Shown one piece after another: positions 16,707-24,857 of a stretch of 64,000 nt of DNA (positions are counted from its first letter, which is position 1; the number at the start of each line of letters is the position of its first letter). A program made the translations under genes and the position numbers. The stretch is from an uncultured Isosphaeraceae bacterium (GTDB lineage Bacteria; Planctomycetota; Planctomycetia; Isosphaerales; Isosphaeraceae), in NCBI GenBank assembly GCA_945957605.1, contig CAMFLR010000010.1, positions 124,001 to 188,000 on the forward strand, in the 5' to 3' direction. The notes under the pieces are model-generated. The model had not been told where the DNA came from. It did no database searches and saw only the letters and a list, made by a program, of their open reading frames with translations.

Positions 16707-17633
16707 ATGAAACATCACCCTTATTCCCTGGCTGTCGCTTGCGGCCTGGTGCTTTGCACCCTGGCCCTCGCAGCCGACGATCCCAAGCAAGCCGCGCCAC
16801 GCGACCCGTCGGTCGGCAAGAGTTATCGCGTCCCCTATGTGATGACGCAGACGAACCACTTCCTCGTCCGCGTGCGAATCAACGGCAAGGGGCCGTTCAA
16901 TTTCCTTGTCGATACCGGTGCTCCCGCGCTCTTTATCAGCACGCACGCGGCGAAATCGGCCGGGCTCGTCGAGAATCAGGAAGAATTCTGGACCGACGTC
17001 AAGCAGTTTGACTTCGAAGGCGGCGCCCGACTGACGGACATCAAAGGACGCATCGAAGATCCCTTCCAGCTCATCGGCATGAACGCCCTCGGCCTGCCGG
17101 GGACGACGATTGACGGCATTCTCGGTTTCACGATCCTGGCCAAATTCCGGATCGAGATTGACCCCACGCAGGACCGGATGACCTGGACCCGGCTCGACTT
17201 CAACCCCAAGGAGCCGTGGGTTCCTCGCAAGGCGATTCGTGGCCAGGCGCCTGCCGAGTTGCAAATGATGAACATGCTCGGCCCGCTCGCAAAAGGTGCG
17301 GCGCTGCTGCTCGGCAAGCAAGAACCCGACAAGCTCATCCCGCGCGGCGGGCTGGGGATGATGCTTGAAGAATCGAGCGGAACGGTGAAGGTCGCCAAGG
17401 TGCTCGACGAGTCCCCCGCGGCCAAGGCGGGCGTGAAGTCGGGCGATACCATCAAGCAGATTCAACTCGTTCCCAACAAACGTCCTGCGCGGCCGGCTGT
17501 TCCCAAGATCGACAGCGTGAAGTCAGCCCACCTGGCCGGCGATGATGTTCGCCCTGGCGATAAGGTTCGTCTTTCGATTCTCCGCGGCAGTGAAACACTC
17601 GACATCATCGTCATCGCCGGGGAGGGTTTCTAA
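16707..17633 (+). CDS. Secreted retropepsin-like aspartyl protease with PDZ domain
   Basis: 308 residues from MKHHPYSLAV. Signal peptide about 1-21 (ending LALA). The retropepsin-like domain has a D-T-G catalytic triad in FLVDTGAPALFIS (about 70), with INGKGPFNF before it and DGILGFTILAKF as the later hydrophobic-hydrophobic-G flap partner. A PDZ domain is at about 215-305 (GLGMMLEESSGTVKVAKVLDESPAAKAGVKSGDTI). It should act outside the cytoplasm. The next gene is a paralog starting 1 bp after the stop. Confidence 0.88.
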   Translation: MKHHPYSLAVACGLVLCTLALAADDPKQAAPRDPSVGKSYRVPYVMTQTNHFLVRVRINGKGPFNFLVDTGAPALFISTHAAKSAGLVENQEEFWTDVKQFDFEGGARLTDIKGRIEDPFQLIGMNALGLPGTTIDGILGFTILAKFRIEIDPTQDRMTWTRLDFNPKEPWVPRKAIRGQAPAELQMMNMLGPLAKGAALLLGKQEPDKLIPRGGLGMMLEESSGTVKVAKVLDESPAAKAGVKSGDTIKQIQLVPNKRPARPAVPKIDSVKSAHLAGDDVRPGDKVRLSILRGSETLDIIVIAGEGF

Positions 17634-17634
17634 T

Positions 17635-18528
17635 ATGAACGCTTCTAGCAAGGTTTCCCTGCTCGGCCGGACGTGGCTGGTTGTGGTGTTTGTTTTGACG
17701 GGCATGCTGGGGCTTTGCCTCCCCAGCCGCGCCGATAAGGGCGCCCCGTCGGCGGTTGTTGCGAAGGAAGCCAAGAAGGAAAAGCCATCAACCGTGCCGT
17801 TCGAGCTGCTCGCCTCGAACCACATGGTGGTAAAGGCGAAAATCAACGGCAAGGGGCCGTATCGTTTGGTGTTCGATGTCGGTGCGCCGATCACCCTGCT
17901 GGGCAACAAGGCGGCCGAAGGTTCGGGCGTGGTGAAGGCCGACGCCCCCAAGTCGTTCCTGTTCTCGATGCGCGGCGAGGGGCAAATTGATGATCTCGAA
18001 GTGGGCGATCTGAAGACGAAGGATCTGCCGGTCATCGTGCTCGATCACCCGGTGCTCAAGGCCCTGGCGGGTTTTCTCGGCCGTCCGCTCGACGGCATCA
18101 TCGGCTTCACTTTCTTCGCGCACTACAAGACGACCATCGACTATCAAGCGCTGACGATGACGTTTGAGCCGGTTGATTTCAAGGTTGGCAACCTGGTGAA
18201 GGATTTGCCCGACCGTCTGTCGGGTCCCAAGCGAGCGAAGGATATCGTGCTGGCACCTTCGGGCGTGTGGGGTCTGGCGGTTGATGCCCCCGCGGGCGAA
18301 CATCCGGTGGGTGTGCGAATTCGTTCGGTCGCGGCGGGAAGCCCGGCCGAGGCGGCAGGTTTGAAGGTGGGCGACGTTTTGACGACGCTCGACGGCCGCT
18401 GGACGACGAGTGTGGCCGATGTTTTTGCCGCCGCTGCTGATGCCGATGTGAACGTTCCGGCCGAGGCGATTATTCTGCGCGACGGCAAGGAAATGACGTT
18501 GAAAGTGACCCCCAAGGCGGGATTGTAG
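17635..18528 (+). CDS. Retropepsin-like/PDZ paralog with altered active site (DVG)
   Basis: 297 residues with a signal peptide (about 1-33) and the same layout as the gene before it: KINGKGPYRLVFDVGAPITLL, DGIIGFTFFAHYKTTID, then a PDZ domain (VRIRSVAAGSPAEAAGLKVGDVLTTLDG). The catalytic triad D-T-G has become D-V-G. In aspartic proteases the threonine helps orient the active site, so activity may be lost or altered. GGAGG in GGGGAGGGTTTC lies ahead of its start, 1 bp after the first gene. Likely an operon of an active and a possibly inactive paralog. Confidence 0.87.
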   Translation: MNASSKVSLLGRTWLVVVFVLTGMLGLCLPSRADKGAPSAVVAKEAKKEKPSTVPFELLASNHMVVKAKINGKGPYRLVFDVGAPITLLGNKAAEGSGVVKADAPKSFLFSMRGEGQIDDLEVGDLKTKDLPVIVLDHPVLKALAGFLGRPLDGIIGFTFFAHYKTTIDYQALTMTFEPVDFKVGNLVKDLPDRLSGPKRAKDIVLAPSGVWGLAVDAPAGEHPVGVRIRSVAAGSPAEAAGLKVGDVLTTLDGRWTTSVADVFAAAADADVNVPAEAIILRDGKEMTLKVTPKAGL

Positions 18529-18564
18529 GCGGACGGACGGAATCTCTCGAAGCGAGACGCGGGC

Positions 18565-19641
18565 ATGGCCTCAAAGCCGATTCTCGAAAACAACGTGCGT
18601 GAGTTGCGCAGTCGCCGGAGCTGGTCTCAGGCCGAGCTTGCCAATCGCGCTGGTCTTTCGCGCGCCGGTGTGAGTGCGATTGAAATGGGGCGGCTCGTCC
18701 CGTCAGCCGCCGCCGCTCTCGCGCTGGCCGCTGCGCTCGAATGCCGGGTCGAAGACATTTTCTGTCTTCCATCGACCAAGCCCAACGTGACGGACGCCTG
18801 GGCCTGGACTCCCAAGCGCGCCCCATGCCGTTACTGGCGAGCCGAGGTGAATGGCCGCAACTGGCTCTATCCGGTTGAAGCAACACCGCGCGGGGTTGTC
18901 GCCCACGATGGCATTTTCCGCGACGGCGGCTTCGCCGAAATCGGTCGCGACGACCCTTCGCGCACGCTCGTGCTCGCCACGTGCGACCCTGCCGTTGGCT
19001 TGCTTGCCTCCGAGATCGAGAAGACATCGGGATTTCGCGTCGTGGTGATTCCGCGATCGAGCCGCGCTGCACTCACATTGCTGGGGCAGGGGTACGTTCA
19101 CGCGGCGGGTGTTCACCTGGGAACCGCCGAGGCGAATCGGGGAAATTCGGCCAGCGTGCGTAAGCTTCTGGGTGCGGGTTATGCGCTCCTGCGCGTCGCA
19201 AAGTGGGACGAAGGGCTCGCCGTCGATCCCGCGCTTGGGCTTTCAACGGTCCGCTCAGCGCTCAAGGCCGATCTTCGCTGGGTTGGTCGCGAAGAAGGTT
19301 CGGGTGCACGTCAATGTCTCGATGAGTTGATGGAAGAAAAAGGGGTGAACGTGCGACCGCCGCGCAGGGTGGCATACGACCATCGCGGAATCGCCGAAGC
19401 GGTGCGTTGCGGCTGGGCTGAAGTGGGTGTCGCGCTGCGCTTGCCGGTCGAAGAAGCCGGGCTCGACTTCCTTGAAGTCCGCCAGGAAGCCTATGACCTC
19501 TGCTACCCGATTGCGATGGAAGCAGAACCCAGAATCAAGGCGTTAATTGAAGCCGTTCGTTCGACCAATTACCGTCGCTCCCTCGCCGGTTTGCCGGGGT
19601 ATGATGCGGCCGAGGCGGGAATGGTTCAGGGGATTAGTTAG
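18565..19641 (+). CDS. XRE-type HTH fused to a periplasmic-binding-like domain (regulator)
   Basis: 358 residues. Residues about 8-63 form an XRE helix-turn-helix (RSRRSWSQAELANRAGLSRAGVSAIEMGR). The C-terminal part (about 115-345) is the type I/II solute-binding fold found in molybdate-binding ModE-like and HTH-PBP regulators: TLVLATCDPAVGLLASEIEKTSGFRVVVIPRSSRAALTLL, GYVHAAGVHLG, RQEAYDLCYPIAME. This should be a cytoplasmic one-component sensor. Its targets are unknown; the upstream paralog pair ends 36 bp before it on the same strand. Confidence 0.85.
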   Translation: MASKPILENNVRELRSRRSWSQAELANRAGLSRAGVSAIEMGRLVPSAAAALALAAALECRVEDIFCLPSTKPNVTDAWAWTPKRAPCRYWRAEVNGRNWLYPVEATPRGVVAHDGIFRDGGFAEIGRDDPSRTLVLATCDPAVGLLASEIEKTSGFRVVVIPRSSRAALTLLGQGYVHAAGVHLGTAEANRGNSASVRKLLGAGYALLRVAKWDEGLAVDPALGLSTVRSALKADLRWVGREEGSGARQCLDELMEEKGVNVRPPRRVAYDHRGIAEAVRCGWAEVGVALRLPVEEAGLDFLEVRQEAYDLCYPIAMEAEPRIKALIEAVRSTNYRRSLAGLPGYDAAEAGMVQGIS

Positions 19642-19683
19642 CCAGAAAGCATTGCGCTTTCATAGTTTATCAGCGAAACACTT

Positions 19684-19838
19684 CTCGCTCCCATGCTCTG
19701 CGTGGGAGTGTTTCTTCGACCGCTCCGCGGTCATTCTTCAGTCGCGCGAACTCGTGATCCGAGCTTTATCTGACGGCCATATGAATCATCGCCGCAGAGC
19801 GGCGGAAGATTTGATCCCACGCGGAGCATGGGATCGCG
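19684..19838. repeat. Composite hairpin element, type E (E1)
   Basis: Left hairpin CTCCCATGC-TCT-GCGTGGGAG, then a second hairpin GACCGC-TCC-GCGGTC. The right half mirrors it: CCGC-AGA-GCGG and GATCCCACGC-GGA-GCATGGGATC, giving an inverted pair about 155 bp long. It fills the gap between the XRE-PBP gene and the PH-domain gene, which converge. Related elements are at 47071, 49500 and 56129. Confidence 0.88.
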
Positions 19839-19866
19839 AAATTCGATGCGACACATATTACGATAG

Positions 19867-20808
19867 TTAACTTCGCTCTGCACTCAGCGCGCTCATAAAC
19901 GACTCCGACGCAGCGGGGCTGATGAGCAGCGTGTATCCATCGCGTGTCGGAATACGTACCACGCGTGTAGGGTCGGTCACGAATAACAAGTAGCTTGCCT
20001 TGTCCTTCCAGTTGCGATGCCAGCCGCAGTGGTAGCCGGGCATCCCCGCACCATTTATGCGCAGGAGATCGAGCCGATCGGGCGCGCTCTTGATGTTCAC
20101 CAGCTTCATCTCGTCGAGCTTCAGCGACGCCCAGGGAATTCGCCGGCCGTAAATGCCGCTTCGGATGCGCAGACCCTCGCTGGTAAGCTCGAACATCGTC
20201 CGCCTCGACTGAAACGTGATCCAGAGAACGAGCAGGCTGGCCGCTCCCGGCACTCCCAGCAAAACACCCCACATCCAGAATGCGCCTGGCGGAACACCCG
20301 GCGTGTAGCCTTCTGGCGTCGCTAGCAAATAAATCGTGTCGGCGAACTGCGGCCTGGCCAGATCACCGAGAAACAGGTCGGGGGTTTCAGGTGTGATCAG
20401 GAGAACATATCCCAATTTTGTCGGTATCAACACCGCCCGCGACCAGTCCGATGCAAACACCAGCGCCTTCCCTGCTCCCTGTGTGTTGAACCAGCCCGAT
20501 TGGTATTTCGGCAGGCCCATGCCGTTGGTTCGCGTGGTGGGTTTATACGCCGTGTCGACCTCGAGATCGATTCTTCTCGCCTCGCCGATAATCAAATCAG
20601 AACGCATGATGCTGCGTCCATACGAATCGCCCGTGATGATCATTCCTTTATCGAGGCCGTTCTCCCAAACTCGGAACGTCACCAGTCCATGTGGCAGCGC
20701 AAATATCATGATGGCCAGTGGAAACGTCATCAGGACCGCAGCAAGGCTATAGCTGAACCAGCGAGAAGTTCGCGATCCTGACGCAATTTGAAAGACTCGA
20801 ACGCTCAT
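19867..20808 (-). CDS. Membrane protein with duplicated PH-like (bPH) domain
   Basis: 313 residues. A membrane helix lies at about 18-40 and another at about 178-200. Two homologous extracytoplasmic or cytoplasmic segments follow them: SGWFNTQGAGKALVFASD...IPTKLGYVLLITPETPDLF and CGWHRNWKDKASYLLFVTD...IPTRDGYTLLISPAASESF. This is an internal duplication typical of bacterial PH-domain (PF10882-type) proteins, usually membrane-tethered scaffolds. It is the last gene of a three-gene minus-strand run; the pentapeptide-channel gene ends 16 bp upstream. Confidence 0.8.
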   Translation of the reverse strand: MSVRVFQIASGSRTSRWFSYSLAAVLMTFPLAIMIFALPHGLVTFRVWENGLDKGMIITGDSYGRSIMRSDLIIGEARRIDLEVDTAYKPTTRTNGMGLPKYQSGWFNTQGAGKALVFASDWSRAVLIPTKLGYVLLITPETPDLFLGDLARPQFADTIYLLATPEGYTPGVPPGAFWMWGVLLGVPGAASLLVLWITFQSRRTMFELTSEGLRIRSGIYGRRIPWASLKLDEMKLVNIKSAPDRLDLLRINGAGMPGYHCGWHRNWKDKASYLLFVTDPTRVVRIPTRDGYTLLISPAASESFMSALSAERS

Positions 20809-20824
20809 AACTCGATCGATCCCC

Positions 20825-22138
20825 TTAGCGGATCACCTTGCGGCTGAACGCGACGATGAACAGGCCCCACAGGAACGTGCCGAGCAGCGATTCTAGGATG
20901 AGCGGCAGGTTTACCCATCCCGCCGCAGTGTCGCGCAGACTGCCGAATCCCGAGGTGAACACCGACACGCTCGTCAGCGTGCCCACAAACACGCGATTGA
21001 GCCAGTGACCTCTATCGTATTCAGGAAACGGCGGTTTTTCGACGAGAAGATCGTTGGCGCAGGCGATGTAAATCAATGCAAATGCGAACATGATCGCAAG
21101 CGCCGCACGCACTGCACGAAGCGGATTCGTGCCGTAGCCACAGCCAAGGTCGAGCAGCAGCCAGTCGAGAAATTGCGTCAGTTTGCCTAACGGCCGACTC
21201 CAGCTTCGCTTCACCGAGCGCCTTTGGTTGACCTTGAAACTATAGAAGGCCCAGTCTTCCTGGTCGTAGCGATGCAACCCCTCGAACGACCGTTTCAGCA
21301 GGCCGAACTCTTCCATCGCACGCACATAATCTTGCTTTTGCTCGCTCTCCATGCGACCGACGAGCTGCCCGGTGCGAATGAGCAAACGCTCGGCCAGGGC
21401 GTTATGAAACGCGAACCGCTGCTTCTCTCCCTGAACGATCGACTCGAGGTAGACGAAGTCGTGCAGCTTCGACTTGGAGAGGTCGAGCAGGCCATCGAAT
21501 CTCGTTTTCGACGCATCCCACTTCTTCGAGCACGTCGCGCCTCGAAATAGCGCGTCTCCTTCGAAAATGCAAGCGTCGAGCACGAAACCAGCGTCGGCGT
21601 GATGGCTGCGGAAATCGGCCTCGGTCTTGAACGTGCAGCGCTCGAATGTGACCCAGCCGCCGAACTGTGCCTCCCAGAATCGCACGCGGTTCTCGAACGT
21701 GCAATCGCTGAAAGTCGATTGGCCGCGAACCTCGGCGCGATCGAAGCGAAACGCGCCACGCACCACTTGCTCGCGAAATATCGGATGAGAAAGCTTCGCA
21801 CCCCTCAGGTCGAGGCCAGCCGCAAACGTGTTTTTCTTGCCGAATTTGGGCCGTTCCAGCGTGCAATAATCGAAGCACACCTCCCCTTGAAAATCAGCTC
21901 GCTCGATGACCGGACGAATTAATGTCACATTATGAAAATGTACTTTGTGAGAGAACTCGCCTGTTAGCACAAGCTGGCTGATCCGCGCATTTTCAATTTT
22001 TTCGCCGCGTGAAAGCCGCTCGATCGCCTCAGTTGGCGGCATATTCGCACGAGTACCGAGACCAAGATCTCCGTCGGTTTCCAGCTCGATGCGCGTGGCG
22101 GTGGTGATCGTCAGCTTTTCGGTTTCGTGCGAGTCCAT
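20825..22138 (-). CDS. Pentapeptide-repeat protein with C-terminal channel-like domain
   Basis: 437 residues. Residues about 50-240 carry degenerate pentapeptide-type repeats (AxLxx-like: VIERADFQGEVCFDYCTLERPKF, DLRGAKLSHPIF, FDRAEVRGQSTFSDCTFENRVRF), forming a right-handed beta helix. The C-terminal 100 residues hold two membrane helices with a pore-like loop between them (LTSVSVFTSGFGSL), the layout of Ion_trans_2 channels, though the K+ filter TVGYG is not present. The ATG at 22138 lies 3 bp after the previous stop (22142). Ion selectivity, if any, is unknown. Confidence 0.8.
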   Translation of the reverse strand: MDSHETEKLTITTATRIELETDGDLGLGTRANMPPTEAIERLSRGEKIENARISQLVLTGEFSHKVHFHNVTLIRPVIERADFQGEVCFDYCTLERPKFGKKNTFAAGLDLRGAKLSHPIFREQVVRGAFRFDRAEVRGQSTFSDCTFENRVRFWEAQFGGWVTFERCTFKTEADFRSHHADAGFVLDACIFEGDALFRGATCSKKWDASKTRFDGLLDLSKSKLHDFVYLESIVQGEKQRFAFHNALAERLLIRTGQLVGRMESEQKQDYVRAMEEFGLLKRSFEGLHRYDQEDWAFYSFKVNQRRSVKRSWSRPLGKLTQFLDWLLLDLGCGYGTNPLRAVRAALAIMFAFALIYIACANDLLVEKPPFPEYDRGHWLNRVFVGTLTSVSVFTSGFGSLRDTAAGWVNLPLILESLLGTFLWGLFIVAFSRKVIR

Positions 22139-22141
22139 GAA

Positions 22142-23197
22142 TTAATCCTCCCTTTCGCGTGATGATCGCTGCTCGTTTCTCGAACGATTTTCCGCGCCTT
22201 CAAACTCGGCCGTGACACGAGGAAACGTGGCCCGCACCTCGTCGACAAGCTCATGATAATGCCCGCGATATCGTGTCGCGAAGTGAATGAGCACCAGTTC
22301 ATCAACCTCGGCCCGCCTTGCAAATTCGGCCGTCTGACTCGCCGTCATATGGAGGTATTTTTCGGCTTGCGTCGCCTGGGCATCGGCATAGAAACAATCG
22401 CAATAGAGTCGATTGGCGCGATGAGCGAGCGATAACAAACCCGGCTGCGAACGCTCGTTCCAGGCGGTGTCGGTGACGTACGCGATTCGCGATCCGGGCG
22501 ACTCGATGAAGTATCGCTTGCGAAGCGCATCGAGCCGGAATGAGCCATCGCCGATCGTCAGCAAGGTTGCAGGATCGGCGTCCTGGCGCAACTGGTCGAG
22601 CACATGCTCAACCCACAATCCTGGTCGGAGCGGGCTGTTCGCGAGCGCCTGGGGATTCGGATGAATCCCGGCATGCTCAACGAGCGCGAAGGCCAGGCAC
22701 GGCACGGTGTGATCGGCGAAGGCTGCCTCGATGGTGAACCCGCCGGCGTCGCACACGACTCGGTTATCCCACGATGATTCCACAACCTCGGGCTCAGGAA
22801 ATTTGAGCGAGCATTCGAGGCGGGCGGTTCTGCGAATGGAAGGGAGTAGCTCGTGCACTTCGAGGACGATTTTCTGGAACGGGAAGTAGGGATACTCGTA
22901 GCTTTTGACGCGGTCGTAAACTTTGCGAATCGTCCCTTCGGGTCCATAAATGGCGAGCGTTTTGTCGCGATCGAGATTGGCGCGAACGATCCGGTCGAGC
23001 CCCATGAAATGGTCGACGTGATGGTGCGTGATGAAGACGGTGCCCAGATCGCCCAGGCGTTCCATGTCGAGCGACGAGTTATCGCCGGCGTCGAACAGGT
23101 AGGCGTTGTCGCGGCCGGGGTAGTCGATGAATAGCGCAGGGTCGCCGGTAGAGCCGTTGACGAGTCGAATTTCCGAAATCGTGCGAGATGTCATCAT
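22142..23197 (-). CDS. Metallo-beta-lactamase protein, RNase Z-like
   Basis: 351 residues. The metal-binding motif FITHHHVDHFMG is at about 56-65 (H58, H59, H60, D62, H63), with later ligands in AFADHTVPC, ITDTAWNER-type D and HFATRYRGHY (C-terminal His). The order fits tRNase Z/ElaC, which removes 3' trailers from tRNA precursors. The overall length (351) and inserted exosite-like segments are in the longer range. It leads a three-gene run with the pentapeptide-channel and PH genes. It may be the cell's RNase Z or a related hydrolase. Confidence 0.8.
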   Translation of the reverse strand: MMTSRTISEIRLVNGSTGDPALFIDYPGRDNAYLFDAGDNSSLDMERLGDLGTVFITHHHVDHFMGLDRIVRANLDRDKTLAIYGPEGTIRKVYDRVKSYEYPYFPFQKIVLEVHELLPSIRRTARLECSLKFPEPEVVESSWDNRVVCDAGGFTIEAAFADHTVPCLAFALVEHAGIHPNPQALANSPLRPGLWVEHVLDQLRQDADPATLLTIGDGSFRLDALRKRYFIESPGSRIAYVTDTAWNERSQPGLLSLAHRANRLYCDCFYADAQATQAEKYLHMTASQTAEFARRAEVDELVLIHFATRYRGHYHELVDEVRATFPRVTAEFEGAENRSRNEQRSSRERED

Positions 23198-23317
23198 AAA
23201 TCAATCTGTTTGATCACACGCGAATTCGGAAATGTGCGGCCCTAATTATTTGGGACCCAACTCCGCGAGGCAAGTACCGGGCGAATTGCAACTGATCTTT
23301 GCAAAGGCGGCGGTTGC

Positions 23318-24406
23318 ATGTTACGACACCTGAGCGAAACGACGATTGACGATGCGAAAGTTCAGGTGCGACGCGCTTCGATGACTGCGACGACGGCACT
23401 TCAACCCTGGGACGGATTCCTGACCGGAACCGAAAATGCACTCGCGGTTGCGAGCGTTCAGTCGCTTGCGCGCGGTGAAGGGGCGGGTATCACGCCGCTG
23501 GTGCTGCACGGGCCTTCGGGCGTGGGGAAGTCGCGATTGCTCGCAGGTTTGGTATCTGAATCGACGATTCGCCGCCCGGGTTCTGCATTGGCTGAGATCG
23601 AAGGGGAAGCTTTCGCGGCGCTTTGCGGAGAGGCGTCTAGTCGCGCCGACGGCTGGACTGAAATTCGCATCCGGTTTCGCAACGTCGATTTGTTTGTGCT
23701 CGACGGCCTCGAAGCCCTCGAACGCGTCCCTCCTGCGCTCGACGAACTGACCCACACGCTCGATACGCTCGAAGCGCGTGGCGCCATGGTGGCAATCACG
23801 GCCCGGGTATCGCCGAGCCAGTGGGGCGGACCGCGCCGATTGGTGAATCGTTTGCTTGGCGGCCTGGCGGTGCGTGTCGATCCGCCGGGGATTACAACTC
23901 GCCGGCGTTATGTGCTCGAACGGGCGCGAACTCGGCAGATTTCGCTCGCGAGTGATGCTGTTGATGCGCTGGCCGACTCGGCCGATGGGTATCGCACAAT
24001 CGATGGTTGGCTCGCTCGCTTGGCGTTTGCCGCACGAGTTGAACAGCGCCCGCTCGATTGGTCGCTGATCGAGCCATTTCTTGCCGACGAAGCGGAATTA
24101 CCGCCCGATGGACCGACGGTTGAGGAGATCGCCCGCGCGGTGGCCTTGAAATTCGGCGTCAAGCTTCGCGACCTCCGCGGACAGGGTCGCCAGCCGCAAT
24201 TCGTCGAGCCACGGCATCTGGCGATCTGGCTGGCGAAGCGCCACACCAAGGTGAGCATTGCCAAGATCGGCCAGTATTTCGGGGGACGCGACCCTGCAAC
24301 GGTTCGCCATGCCTTCAAGGCGGCGGAGTTGCGCGTGGCGAATGACCCTGCGCATGCGAGTGTTGTTCAGAATCTCGCTGCGGATTGGCGTGTGGTGCGG
24401 GATTGA
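23318..24406 (+). CDS. DnaA-like AAA+ ATPase with domain IV DNA-binding helices
   Basis: 362 residues. A central AAA+ domain has Walker A GPSGVGKS (65-72) and a Walker B-like VDLFVLDGLEAL (123-134). The C-terminus (about 280-345) has the DnaA domain-IV pattern: ...RQPQFVEPRHLAIWLAKRHTKVSIAKIGQYFGGRDPATVRHAFK, matching canonical 'R..(A/V)R..A.YL...T..S...IG..FGGRDHTTV.HA'. Domains I and II of true DnaA are missing or very short. It is a DnaA/Hda relative beside gyrA, more likely an accessory replication or regulatory factor than the initiator. A second ATG at 23381 is possible. Confidence 0.85.
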   Translation: MLRHLSETTIDDAKVQVRRASMTATTALQPWDGFLTGTENALAVASVQSLARGEGAGITPLVLHGPSGVGKSRLLAGLVSESTIRRPGSALAEIEGEAFAALCGEASSRADGWTEIRIRFRNVDLFVLDGLEALERVPPALDELTHTLDTLEARGAMVAITARVSPSQWGGPRRLVNRLLGGLAVRVDPPGITTRRRYVLERARTRQISLASDAVDALADSADGYRTIDGWLARLAFAARVEQRPLDWSLIEPFLADEAELPPDGPTVEEIARAVALKFGVKLRDLRGQGRQPQFVEPRHLAIWLAKRHTKVSIAKIGQYFGGRDPATVRHAFKAAELRVANDPAHASVVQNLAADWRVVRD

Positions 24407-24447
24407 ATGGTTGTCCTAAGCTACCTCTATTGAGTTCTCTTCGAGTC

Positions 24448-24475
24448 TCTGTAGGGTGGCCGGGACAACTTGTTG
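24448..24475 (+). repeat. Partial REP-like unit, type A
   Basis: AGGGTGGCCGGGACAACTTGTTG is the left portion of a type A unit (head plus first palindrome arm); the remainder is lost. It lies just after the DnaA-like gene. Confidence 0.7.
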
Positions 24476-24547
24476 AGGCAGTCCGGCAATTGTGCATCGT
24501 GCCTATGTCTAGGAGTGACGCATTCGGGTTGGAGATGAGGCCGAATC

Positions 24548-24639
24548 GGGTGGCCGGGACAACTTGTTGTCCCGGTCGCGAAGCGACAAGAGGAGATCGC
24601 AAATACTTCCGCTTTGCCCTCTTGTGGCTACGCCACCCT
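24548..24639. repeat. Composite REP-like element, type A, one half reduced
   Basis: Left unit: head GGGTGGC, palindrome CCGGGACAAC/GTTGTCCCGG, hairpin TCGC-GAA-GCGA, tail CAAGAGG. The right unit on the reverse strand has the head GGGTGGC joined directly to a hairpin-like GTGGC-GTA-GCCAC and tail AAGAGG; the first palindrome is missing. This is a natural deletion of one module. A perfect 6-bp hairpin with a GAAA loop (GTGAAG-GAAA-CTTCAC, 24640-24655) follows at once. Confidence 0.85.
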
Positions 24640-24722
24640 GTGAAGGAAACTTCACTTCTATTATCACAAAGATATTTTCACGTCAATATCAACCGACGAG
24701 TAAAGACGAAGTCGTACTGAAT

Positions 24723-24769
24723 CCTCTTTTGGCTGCGCCACCGGGACAACGAGTTGTCCCGGCCACCCA
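24723..24769 (-). repeat. REP-like unit, type A, complete
   Basis: On the minus strand: head GGGTGGC, palindrome CGGGACAAC-TC-GTTGTCCCGG, hairpin TGGC-GCA-GCCA and tail AAGAGG. It lies about 83 bp beyond the truncated element at 24548-24639 and just past the gyrA terminator side. Confidence 0.85.
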
Positions 24770-24790
24770 ATGACGACGCAGCGAGCCAAC

Positions 24791-24833
24791 AAGAAATCCT
24801 CGTGACCGCGCCAGGCACAGTCACGAGGACTTT
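24791..24833 (-). terminator. Terminator of gyrA
   Basis: A perfect 10-bp stem, TCCTCGTGAC (24797-24806) with GTCACGAGGA (24820-24829), loop 13 nt. Read on the minus strand the stem is followed by TTTCTTG. It lies 25-60 bp beyond the gyrA stop codon. Confidence 0.7.
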
Positions 24834-24857
24834 CTTTATCGTTCAGAGTAACGCGAA

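Noticed and set aside
23198..24857. Chromosomal origin near the DnaA-like gene and gyrA
   Set aside because: I looked for DnaA boxes (TTATCCACA-like) and an A+T-rich unwinding region in the gaps and found none; the gene also lacks key DnaA domains.
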